Assembly (NCBI GenBank): GCA_046262635.1
Contig: JBHEMK010000093.1
Coordinates: forward strand, 1-26,062
Reading direction: 5' to 3'
Length of the DNA stretch: 26,062 nt
Origin: JBHEMK01 sp046262635
GTDB taxonomy: Bacteria > Actinomycetota > Thermoleophilia > Gaiellales > Gaiellaceae
Shown here in pieces: positions 7,370-14,422 of this stretch. A program made the translations under genes and the position numbers. Within the stretch, counting starts at the first letter, position 1, and the number at the start of each line of letters is the position of its first letter. A model generated the notes under the pieces. It was not told the DNA's origin. It ran no database searches and saw only the letters and a list, made by a program, of their open reading frames with translations.

Positions 7370-7934
7370 AGACGAGCTCCGCCCGGGTCTCCACCGCTGG
7401 ATCACGCCTCACCCCGACTGGGAGCCCGACGCGGAGCCCGACGGCCCCGCCGACTGGCCGCAACGCGTCGGCAGCGTCCTCTACGAGGCCGGTGAAACGG
7501 TCGTGCTGATCGATCCGCTCGTCACGGCGTGGGAGCAGCTGGACGAGCTCCTCGCGGGCCGGCCCGTCGCCGTCGTCACGACCGTGCACTGGCACCGGCG
7601 CAGCCGGGCCGAGGTTCGCGCCCGTTACCGGGCGGCCGAGCCGGTCAAAGTCGAGCTCCTCGAGATCCCGGGCGCCGGCGAGACGATCGTCTGGATCCCC
7701 GAGCATCGCGCGCTCGTTCCCGGCGACCGCCTCATCGGCTCGGAGAGCGGACGGATCCGCGTCTGCCCGCCGGCCTGGCTCGGCTACCTCGACACCGGGC
7801 TCACGCACGACAGACTCCGAGAGGAGCTGCGGGTGCTCGACCCCGCCGAGCTCGTGCTCGTGTCTCATGGCGAGCCGGTGGTCGCCGGCGGCAGGGCCGC
7901 GCTCGAGAGCGCGCTCATGTTCTCCTCGAGCTGA
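7305..7934 (+). CDS. Metallo-beta-lactamase-fold-like protein with altered metal motif
   Basis: Up to 209 residues. The strand-turn pattern GSVLYEAGETVVLIDPLV is that of MBL-fold hydrolases. Where the family has HxHxDH, this protein has TVHWHRRS (His95 and His97 kept, Asp and third His replaced if numbered from GTG 7305). Asp141 in VPGDRL and His188 in VSHGEP match later MBL ligands. Recognisable sequence begins at about I-D-E-L-R-P-G-L-H (codon ATA at 7368). GTG 7305 is the nearest canonical upstream start but lies inside divergent xylB, so the true start is unresolved. The gene is convergent with and overlaps the AKR gene by 70 bases. Substrate and metal content are unknown; it may be a mono-metal or non-hydrolytic variant. 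Confidence 0.7.
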   Translation: MTASAFTPDVPTSRPTRIGSAIDELRPGLHRWITPHPDWEPDAEPDGPADWPQRVGSVLYEAGETVVLIDPLVTAWEQLDELLAGRPVAVVTTVHWHRRSRAEVRARYRAAEPVKVELLEIPGAGETIVWIPEHRALVPGDRLIGSESGRIRVCPPAWLGYLDTGLTHDRLREELRVLDPAELVLVSHGEPVVAGGRAALESALMFSSS

Positions 7935-8596
7935 GCCACGGACGGCGTGCCGGAGATAGGGACGATCACGGGCGAGCGCTCGAGTAACGAGGCCAGCTCG
8001 AGGGCCGGCCCGCCCAGTCCCTCTCCGAGCGGCCCCAGGGCATGAAGGCGATCCCGCCCTCCTCGCACGCCCGCAGCACATCCCTGGAGACGAGGAAGCC
8101 GCCGTTGTTCTCGTTCTGCACCGCCGCGACCCGGACGACCGAACGTCTGCGTAGCAGCTGCTCGAGCGAGGCTGGAGAGGCCGATCAGCAGGGTCTTCCC
8201 CTCCTGCCGCAGCTCCTCGAGCGCGCCGACCGATTCCTCGATCGGCACCTCCGGGTCGTGCCGGTGGAGCGAGTCGAGGTCGATCCGCACGAGCCGCAAC
8301 CGGCGGAGGCTCGGCTCGCGGGCGCTGCGGAGGTACTCCGGCCGGCCGTCGCGGAGACGGTCGCGGAGCCGGTTCAGCCCGCCTTTCGTCGCGATCACGA
8401 GCCCGGCGGGATACGGATGGAGCGCCTCAGCGATCAGCAGCTCGCTCGTCTCCGTCCCGTAGACGTCGGCCCTGTCGATCAAGCCGACTCCGAGCTCGAG
8501 CCGCGCGCCGGAGGACGGCGTGTCCCCGACATGCATCGCGCCGAACCCGAGCCGGCCGATCTCGAGCGCGCCGCCGAGCCTGAACGTCAGGCGCAC
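7865..8596 (-). pseudogene. Aldo/keto reductase, frameshifted and shortened
   Basis: NADPH-type aldo/keto reductase in broken form. Visible pieces are LGFGAMHVG, GVGLIDRADVYG (catalytic Asp and Tyr), LVIATKGG (Lys), SLHRHDPEVP (His), EESVGALEELRQEGK, then SVVRVAAVQNENNGG and VLRACEEGGIAFMPW in a second frame, and finally PVIVPISGTPSVAQLEENM back in the first frame. The switches are near 8165-8172 and near 8035, where a CCCC run seems one base short. About 15 residues expected before GVGLID and before RSPVIV are also missing. Start GTG 8596 overlaps the M20 gene end by ten bases, and the 3' end overlaps the MBL-like gene. It could be a decaying gene or an intact gene damaged by read errors. 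In the operon it would reduce or oxidise a sugar carbonyl. Confidence 0.72.
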
Positions 8597-9653
8597 AGCT
8601 CCTCGGCCACCGCGAGGTAGACCTCTGCGCAGCGCTCGACGCTTGCAAGCTCGACCCATTCCTCGTCGGCGTGCGCTCCCTCGCCGCACGGGCCGAAGAG
8701 CACGGTCGGGATGCCGGCGGCGGCGAGGAGCGCGGAAGTCGGCCCAGCCGAAGAACACCTCCAGCCGCGATCCCCCGTGTCGCCGCAGGAGCTCCACGAG
8801 CGGCGCGTCCTCCGCGATCCGGAAGGCCTCGCGCGAGAAACTGATGCGCGCACCGTCGAGCTCCCCGAGCAGGCCCTGCAGCTCCCGCTCCACCTGCTCG
8901 GCAGTCTCGCCGGGGATCGTCCGCCGCTCGCCGCGGACGATGCAGCGGGCCGGATGGGCGCCCTCGATCAGTGACGCCGTGCAGCGAGCCGCTGCCCAGG
9001 AGGGGATCCGTGGGCGCAGCGCGCAAGCGCGCATCGAGCGACTCGATGCCGACGAGCACATGGCCCATGCACGCGATCGCATCGACGCCGAGGTCGGCCC
9101 GCGAGCCGTGGGCCGCGACGCCTCGGGTCTCGATCTCGAAGGCGACGAGGCTCTTGTGGGCGACCCCGACCCGCTCCTCGGTCGGTTCGCAGACGATCGC
9201 TGCGTCCGCGCGGAGGGCGACCGCCTCCGTGCCGACCGACGCGGCCTCCTCGTCGGCGACGGCCGTGACGACGACGTCGCCGCGGAGGCCGCGCGCCCGG
9301 CTCGGGGCGAGCATCGCCGCAGCCAGCCCGCCCTTCATGTCGTAGCTGCTGCGGCCGTAGAGCCGGCCTGCCTCGAGCAGCGGGTCGAGCGCGGCGCGCG
9401 GTCCGCCGAGGCCGACGGTATCCGTGTGCCCGTTCAGGAGCAGCGTGCGCCCGCCGCCGCTGCCGCGGGCCTTCGCGACGACGTTGGGACGGCCCGGCGC
9501 GGCCTCCGTGACCGCGACCTCCAGGCCGGCTGCGCGGCACCACGCAGCGATGAAGCCCGCGAGCTCCGCCTCCCCCGCCCCGCCCGGGACGAGCTCAGGA
9601 TTGACCGACTCGATCGCGACGAGCCGTGCGAGCAGCTCGGCCGCTTCGCTCAC
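8587..9653 (-). pseudogene. M20-family (ArgE/DapE/carboxypeptidase-like) metallo-hydrolase with two frameshifts
   Basis: Zinc amidohydrolase of roughly 355 residues once two one-base insertions are set aside. In order: LLLNGHTDTVGL (first metal ligands), SSYDMKGGLAAA (bridging Asp), TAVADEEAASVGT (catalytic Glu), IVCEPTEERVG, and VAAHGSRADLGVDAI. A change of frame after LGSGSLH (extra C near 8977) leads to SLIEGAHPARCIV. A second change after VFFGWAD (extra A near 8736) leads to ALLAAAGIPTVLFGPCGEGAH, whose histidine is a conserved ligand. Start GTG 9653 overlaps the HAD stop as GTGA. The conserved motifs survive on both sides of each break, which favours sequencing indels over decay. M20 enzymes cleave N-acyl amino acids or dipeptides; finding one inside a sugar operon is unusual. 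Confidence 0.78.
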
Positions 9654-10312
9654 CAAAGCACGCCCAGCTCGTCGAGTGACTCGTGCAGCTCGGCCGCATC
9701 GCGATAGACGCGGAACGCCCCGGCGCGCGTCAGCTCGTCCTCGCCGTAGCCGCCGCTCATCAAACCAACGCTGAGCATGGCAGCGCGCCGGGCGGCGAGC
9801 AGGTCCCACACGGCGTCGCCGACGACGTAGACGTCTGCAGCAGCGGCCTTGAGCCGATCGGCGCAGGCGAGGAAGAGGTCCGGCTCCGGTTTGGCGCGCA
9901 GGACGTCGCCGCGCTCGACGACGACGGTCTCCGGCCCGACGCCGAGCGCGTCGAGCGACGCCTCGATCTCCGGCCGTCGCCCCGAGGTGGCGATCCCGTG
10001 GACGACGCCCTGCTCCCGCAGGCTGGCCAAGAGCTCGGCGGCGCCCGGCAGCGGCCGCCGCTCCGGCAGTAGCTCGCGGAAGACCTCCCCGTGTCGGTGC
10101 TGGATCTCCTCGGCCTCCACCTCGGAGAGCGGGCGGCCGACCTCGCGTGCGACCGCACGCGCGAAGAGCCCGCCGCTCATCCCGATCCGCCGGTGGATCC
10201 GCCAGCCGTCGATCGGCATCCCCGCCTCGGCGAGCGCGCGCTGCCAGGCGAAGACGTGCGCGTAGACCGTGTCGACGAGGGTGCCGTCGAGGTCGAAGAT
10301 CAGCGCATTCAT
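9650..10312 (-). CDS. HAD-superfamily phosphatase/phosphomutase (beta-phosphoglucomutase-like)
   Basis: A 220-residue HAD hydrolase with all four motifs. FDLDGTLVDT is at 6-15 with nucleophile Asp7 and acid/base Asp9, IATSGRRP is at about 107-114, Lys141 lies in RAKPEPDLFL, and VVGDAVWDLLAA is at 163-174 with Asp166 and Asp170. A helical C1 cap lies between motifs I and II (residues 15-85), as in beta-phosphoglucomutase and phosphoglycolate phosphatase. It probably dephosphorylates or isomerises a sugar phosphate from the pathway encoded by the operon. It begins with ATG overlapping the TIM-barrel stop (ATGA, 10309-10312) and ends with a GTGA overlap to the peptidase. Exact substrate cannot be told. 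Confidence 0.88.
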   Translation of the reverse strand: MNALIFDLDGTLVDTVYAHVFAWQRALAEAGMPIDGWRIHRRIGMSGGLFARAVAREVGRPLSEVEAEEIQHRHGEVFRELLPERRPLPGAAELLASLREQGVVHGIATSGRRPEIEASLDALGVGPETVVVERGDVLRAKPEPDLFLACADRLKAAAADVYVVGDAVWDLLAARRAAMLSVGLMSGGYGEDELTRAGAFRVYRDAAELHESLDELGVLW

Positions 10313-11310
10313 TCTCCGCCGAGCGCGCCGTACACGAGCTCGTACGCCGCGACTGCGTCCTTGTGCGACTGTGCCTCGCGTAGCGCCGCCTCGTCGATTT
10401 TCGCGGCGATCCCGTCGATGAAGCGCCACTGGAGGACGCTGCGGCGAACCGCTGCAACCGCGTCCTCCGTGTACGGATAGAGGTCGAAGCCGAGCCGCTC
10501 CCCATTGTCGCCGTAGCCGGCGCGGCGCAGCTCCACCGCGAGCTCGAGCGTCTCCATGAAGGCGGTCGCGCCGACCATGTTGTCGTCGTCGAACGTCCCC
10601 CAGCCGGAGTTCGCGTGCTGGTGGCCCAGCAGGCCCTCGGCCGCCAGCAGGCCGGCGTATTCGGCGAGGTTCTCCCCGTTCATGATCAGGTGCTGCCAGT
10701 CCATGTTGACCTTGACGTTGTCGAGCCCCTGCGCCCGCAGCTTGTGGATCACGTGAAGCGTCATCCCGACGTTGCGCATCATGATCTTCATCGCCGGCTC
10801 GGAATTCTTGTGCTCGAGCAAGAGCAGGATGCCATGGTCGCGGCACGTCGACGCCGCTTGGCCGATCCCGTCGACGAGCCACGCCCAGCTGTCCGCGTAG
10901 GGTGTCTGGAACGGGTAGTTGTAGCCCTCGCCGCCGGGCCAGATGATGAAGTTGGCGCCGATCCGTCCTGCGAAGTCGGCGGCCTCGACCGTGCGCCGCA
11001 CCGCCTCCGTGCGCACCTCCGCGTCCGGAGAGACGAGGCCGCCGCGGGCAAACAACGGATCGAGGTGGAGACCGGTCGCGACGCAGTAGATCCCGTGCCC
11101 GCCGAGCGCCTCACGCAGCTCGTCGAGGTTCTGCTCGGACAGTTCCTGCGGGTAGTGGAACTCGTAGTCGTCGATCAGGTCACCGAGGCCCTCGACGGCG
11201 CGCCGGACGCGCTGCACCGTCGTCTCGCCGGCGTCGCCCGGCTTGTACCCGCCAGGAACGAAGCGCGTGACCATCGATCCGAACGCCCAGATTCCCAGGC
11301 TCGTTTTCAT
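10309..11310 (-). CDS. Xylose-isomerase-like TIM-barrel sugar isomerase/epimerase
   Basis: A 333-residue TIM-barrel protein of the xylose isomerase/AP-endonuclease-2 superfamily. Sequence in support: IIWPGGEGYNYPFQTPY (122-138), similar to the WGGREGY segment of xylose isomerases; LLLLEHKNSEP with Glu166 as a likely metal ligand; VKVNMDWQHLIMNGEN with Asp204 and His207; HQHANSGWGTFDDD at 230-243 with further His and Asp ligands; and GFDLYPYTED. It is shorter than true XylA (about 390), and could be a xylose, rhamnose-type or other aldose-ketose isomerase. With xylulokinase and the XylFGH-like transporter in the same neighbourhood, pentose isomerisation is the simplest reading. Both ends overlap neighbours by four bases (ATGA). 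Confidence 0.82.
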   Translation of the reverse strand: MKTSLGIWAFGSMVTRFVPGGYKPGDAGETTVQRVRRAVEGLGDLIDDYEFHYPQELSEQNLDELREALGGHGIYCVATGLHLDPLFARGGLVSPDAEVRTEAVRRTVEAADFAGRIGANFIIWPGGEGYNYPFQTPYADSWAWLVDGIGQAASTCRDHGILLLLEHKNSEPAMKIMMRNVGMTLHVIHKLRAQGLDNVKVNMDWQHLIMNGENLAEYAGLLAAEGLLGHQHANSGWGTFDDDNMVGATAFMETLELAVELRRAGYGDNGERLGFDLYPYTEDAVAAVRRSVLQWRFIDGIAAKIDEAALREAQSHKDAVAAYELVYGALGGE

Positions 11311-12371
11311 AGATCCTCGATCGTCTCCTTTCTCCCGCTCTCGGCCGAGCGCAGGATCGCGTCGCACACCTCGGCGGCGCGGTAGCCGTCCTCGAACGTT
11401 GCCCCGTGCGGCGAGACGCTCGCCTCGCCGGCGATCGCCTGCAGCAGGTGGCGCAGCTCGAGCGTGAAGGTATCGCCCCAGCCGAGCCCGTGCCCGGGCG
11501 GCCACCAGTCGCCGGTCACTCGCTCGGTGCGATAGGCGCCGCCGTCCGAGACGAGCAGCTCGTCGAAGCGCTCGAGGTCGAACGCGATCGAGCCGCGAGA
11601 GCCGTTGATCTCGAACGTGTTCTGGTTCACGCGTCCGAGCGCGAGCCGCGACGCCTCGAGCGTTCCGATCGCGCCGTTCGCGAGCTCGACCGCCGCCACG
11701 AAGGCATCGTCCACCTCGCGATCCTCGACGTAGGTGCGAACGACGGCGGACGCCGACTCGATCTCGCCAACGAGGTAGCGGGCGAGGTCGACGATGTGCG
11801 CGCCGAGGTCACCGATCGCGCCCGTCCCGGCCTGCGCGCGGTCGAAGCGCCAGGCGTCAACGGGAGACTGCCAGCCCCAGGACTGGAGGTAGCGGGCCCT
11901 GAAGTGGACGATCTCGCCCAGGTCGCCGCCCTCGAGAATCTGGCGGGCGTGCCTGACCGCGGGGACAAAACGGTAGTTGAAGCCGCACATGTGGACGACC
12001 CCGGCGTCTGCGGCGGCTCGCCACATCGCGTGCGACTCGGTCGCGTCGCGCCCGAGCGGCTTCTCGCAGAGCACGTGCTTCCCGGCCCGCGCCGCCGCGA
12101 TCGTGGGCGCCGAGTGCAGCGCGTTGGGACCGCAGTTGTCGAAGAGCTGCACGCGCTCGTCCGCGATCTGCTCCCGCCAGTCGCTGACGGCCGCGCTCCA
12201 GCCGTAGCGGGCCGCGACGGCGCCGGCGGCGTCGCGGTTTCGGCCCGAGACCGAGACGAGCTCGGGCACCAGCGGCGGGTCGAGTTCGGAGACGGCCCTG
12301 AGCGCACGCGAGTGGGCCTTGCCCATGAAGGCGTAGCCGAGCATCGCGACCCGGATCGGGGTCCGGCTCAA
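11307..12371 (-). CDS. Gfo/Idh/MocA family sugar/cyclitol dehydrogenase
   Basis: A 354-residue NAD(P)-dependent dehydrogenase. The Rossmann motif MLGYAFMGKAHSRAL begins at about residue 10, the catalytic lysine is in HVLCEKPLGRDA (EKP 103-105), FNYRFVPAVRHA follows, and GAIGDLGAHIVDLARYLVG carries the conserved Asp and His of the inositol-dehydrogenase-like branch. Start TTG 12371 overlaps the permease stop as TTGA; an internal ATG at the motif would delete the first strand. It lies between the permease and the isomerase-like gene, so it most likely acts on the imported sugar or its isomer. It differs markedly from the Gfo/Idh protein at 5004-5975. Confidence 0.9.
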   Translation of the reverse strand: MSRTPIRVAMLGYAFMGKAHSRALRAVSELDPPLVPELVSVSGRNRDAAGAVAARYGWSAAVSDWREQIADERVQLFDNCGPNALHSAPTIAAARAGKHVLCEKPLGRDATESHAMWRAAADAGVVHMCGFNYRFVPAVRHARQILEGGDLGEIVHFRARYLQSWGWQSPVDAWRFDRAQAGTGAIGDLGAHIVDLARYLVGEIESASAVVRTYVEDREVDDAFVAAVELANGAIGTLEASRLALGRVNQNTFEINGSRGSIAFDLERFDELLVSDGGAYRTERVTGDWWPPGHGLGWGDTFTLELRHLLQAIAGEASVSPHGATFEDGYRAAEVCDAILRSAESGRKETIEDL

Positions 12372-13615
12372 CGGCCTGCTGCCTCCAGCCGCTTTCTCGA
12401 AACTGCGTCGACCGTGACAGCAGCGAGCAGGATCAGGCCGGTGACGAGGTCCTGCACGCCGGCGGTGTAGCCGAGCAGGCCCATCCCGTTGGCGAGGCTC
12501 GCGATCACGAGTGCACCGAAGAGCGCGTTCTTCGGGTGGCCGCGGCCGCCGAACAGGCTGGCGCCACCGATCACCGCCGCCGCGATCGAGTCGATCAGCA
12601 GGGTGCCGCCGCCGGCCTCGGTGTCGACCGACTGCAGGCGCGAGGCGAGGATGACGCCGCCGAGCGCGGCCATCGTCGAACAGATGACGAAACCGAGGAT
12701 GCGGATCCGATCGACGCTGATACCCGCCCGCCGCGACGCCTCCGCGTTCCCGCCGACGGCGTAGACATGACGGCCGAAGCGCGTCCGCGTCGCCATGTAC
12801 GACCAGCCCACGAGCAGCACCGCGATGATCAACCCGACATAGGGGATCCCGCGTTCCTTGTAGGTGTAGTGGACGACGAACCACGCGACCAGCGCGAGGA
12901 TCGCGATCTTCAGCCCGACGAGCACGAGCGACCCCGTCGCGAGGCCGGCACGTCGACGGGAGTAGATGCGCGCGCCCTGCGCCGCCGCGTAGAGCGCGAC
13001 GGCGGCGGCGGCGAGGATCGCGCCGGTCGCGTGCGAGAAGAAGCTGTTCGAGATCCCGTTGATGTACTTGTCCTGGATCGGGATCGTGCCGCCGTTGCCG
13101 ATCACGATCAGGACCACGCCCTGCCAGGCGAGCAGGCCGGCGAGCGTGACGACGAACGAGGGGATGCCGATCTTGACGATGATCGTCCCCTGCAGGAGGC
13201 CGATCGCGGCGCCGGTGGCGAGCGCGGCCAGGATGGCGACGAGACCGTTCGTGTGCACCGGCCAGCCCGACGCGGTGCCGGCCGGCTCCACCAGCTTGGC
13301 CGCGACGACGCCGCAGACACCGCTGACGAACGCGATCGAAAGATCGATCTCGCCGAGCAGAAGCACGAACACCACCCCGATCGCGATGGTCGTGTACCCG
13401 GCCATCTGGACGACTAGGTTGACGATGTTGCCCGGGTCGTCGAAGTGGCTGTTCTTGGTCTGGAAGAAGATCGCGATCACGAAGAGCGCGAGGATGATCG
13501 GCAGGTTGCCGACGTCCCCGGCCCGGATCCCGTTCCAGCGGTCGCGCAGGGCTTCGGAGAAGCTCTCCTTCGGCTCGGCGATACCTGCGGCCGGCTGGGA
13601 GGCGGAACCGCTCAA
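12368..13615 (-). CDS. Sugar ABC transporter permease, XylH/RbsC type
   Basis: A 415-residue polytopic protein of the CUT2 (ribose/xylose) permease family. Typical stretches include VFVLLLGEIDLSIAFVSG, GLLQGTIIVKIGIPSFVVTLAG and GRHVYAVGGNAEASRRAGISV (the cytoplasmic loop contacting the ATPase), followed by ASRLQSVDTEAGGGTLLIDSIAAAVIGGASLFGGRG. The extra helices between about 210 and 290 give the longer XylH form rather than the 320-residue RbsC form. Start TTG 13615 overlaps the ATPase stop (TTGA). It forms the membrane channel for the transporter completed by the genes at 13612-14370 and 14423-15502. Confidence 0.92.
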   Translation of the reverse strand: MSGSASQPAAGIAEPKESFSEALRDRWNGIRAGDVGNLPIILALFVIAIFFQTKNSHFDDPGNIVNLVVQMAGYTTIAIGVVFVLLLGEIDLSIAFVSGVCGVVAAKLVEPAGTASGWPVHTNGLVAILAALATGAAIGLLQGTIIVKIGIPSFVVTLAGLLAWQGVVLIVIGNGGTIPIQDKYINGISNSFFSHATGAILAAAAVALYAAAQGARIYSRRRAGLATGSLVLVGLKIAILALVAWFVVHYTYKERGIPYVGLIIAVLLVGWSYMATRTRFGRHVYAVGGNAEASRRAGISVDRIRILGFVICSTMAALGGVILASRLQSVDTEAGGGTLLIDSIAAAVIGGASLFGGRGHPKNALFGALVIASLANGMGLLGYTAGVQDLVTGLILLAAVTVDAVSRKRLEAAGR

Positions 13616-14370
13616 GCGGATGCCTTCTCGCTGACTCCGGCCGTGATCGCCTCGACGACCTGCTGCTGGTTCGTGTCGGCGGCACGGTACTCCGTGATCG
13701 CCCGGCCGAGCCGCAGCACCGTGATCCGATCGGCGACCTGAAAGACATCGAGCAGGTTGTGCGAGATCAGCACGACCGCGAGCCCCTGCTGGGCGAGCCG
13801 CTTGACGAGATCGAGCACCTGGCGAGTCTGCGCTACGCCCAGCGCGGCGGTCGGCTCGTCCAGCATCACGAGCTTCGAGTTCCACATCACGGCCTTGGCG
13901 ACGGCGACCGACTGCCGCTGGCCTCCGGAGAGCGATGCGACGTTCTGTCGGATCGACCGGATCGTCGTCACGGAGAGGCCGCGCAGCGTCTCGCCCGCCC
14001 GCCGCTCCATCTTCGCCTCGTCGAGGCGCCGCGCCGGATCGACCAGCTCGCGGCCCAGATACATGTTCTGGACGATGTCGAGGTTGTCGCAGAGCGCGAG
14101 ATCCTGGTAGACGACCTCGATCCCGAGCGCAGCCGAGTCCTTCGGGCTGTGGATCGTGACGGGATCCCCGTCGAAGAAGAATTCGCCCGAGTCGACGGGA
14201 TGGATGCCGGCGATCGCTTTGATCAGCGTCGACTTGCCGGCACCGTTGTCGCCGACCAGGGCCATCACCTCGCCGGCAAACGCGCGGAAGTCGACGTCCT
14301 CGAGGGCGCGCACTGGTCCGAAGTGCTTGGAGACGCCGCGCAGCTCGAGGGTGGGAGTGGGCTGGTTCAT
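13612..14370 (-). CDS. Sugar ABC transporter ATPase, single-domain CUT2 type
   Basis: A 252-residue ABC ATPase. Walker A GDNGAGKST is at 40-48, the Q-loop is Gln89 in VYQDLAL, the signature LSGGQRQ is at 147-153, Walker B LVMLDEPTAAL is at about 167-177 and the switch His204 lies in LISHN. Most CUT2 importers use a fused double ATPase (RbsA, MglA, XylG, about 500 residues); this one has a single domain like FrcA and presumably works as a homodimer. The start ATG 14370 lies 52 bases after the binding-protein stop, beyond a strong hairpin. I see no clear Shine-Dalgarno sequence before it. Confidence 0.92.
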   Translation of the reverse strand: MNQPTPTLELRGVSKHFGPVRALEDVDFRAFAGEVMALVGDNGAGKSTLIKAIAGIHPVDSGEFFFDGDPVTIHSPKDSAALGIEVVYQDLALCDNLDIVQNMYLGRELVDPARRLDEAKMERRAGETLRGLSVTTIRSIRQNVASLSGGQRQSVAVAKAVMWNSKLVMLDEPTAALGVAQTRQVLDLVKRLAQQGLAVVLISHNLLDVFQVADRITVLRLGRAITEYRAADTNQQQVVEAITAGVSEKASA

Positions 14371-14383
14371 CGGTTGAAAGTGC

Positions 14384-14411
14384 GGAGGGGCGCCCGCGCG
14401 GACGCCCCTCC
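14384..14411 (-). terminator. Intercistronic hairpin between binding protein and ATPase genes
   Basis: GGAGGGGCG at 14384-14392 pairs perfectly with CGCCCCTCC at 14403-14411 around a ten-base loop, in the 52-base gap after the binding-protein stop. Followed on the minus strand by CACTTTC rather than a long T-run. In such operons this position commonly holds an attenuator or RNA-stabilising stem that keeps binding-protein mRNA more abundant than the membrane components. Confidence 0.6.
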
Positions 14412-14422
14412 TCGAGCGGTTC

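Noticed and set aside
8587..9653. Programmed frameshifting in the M20 peptidase gene
   Set aside because: The two breaks have no slippery heptamer or downstream stem in common, and similar breaks occur in unrelated genes of the window.
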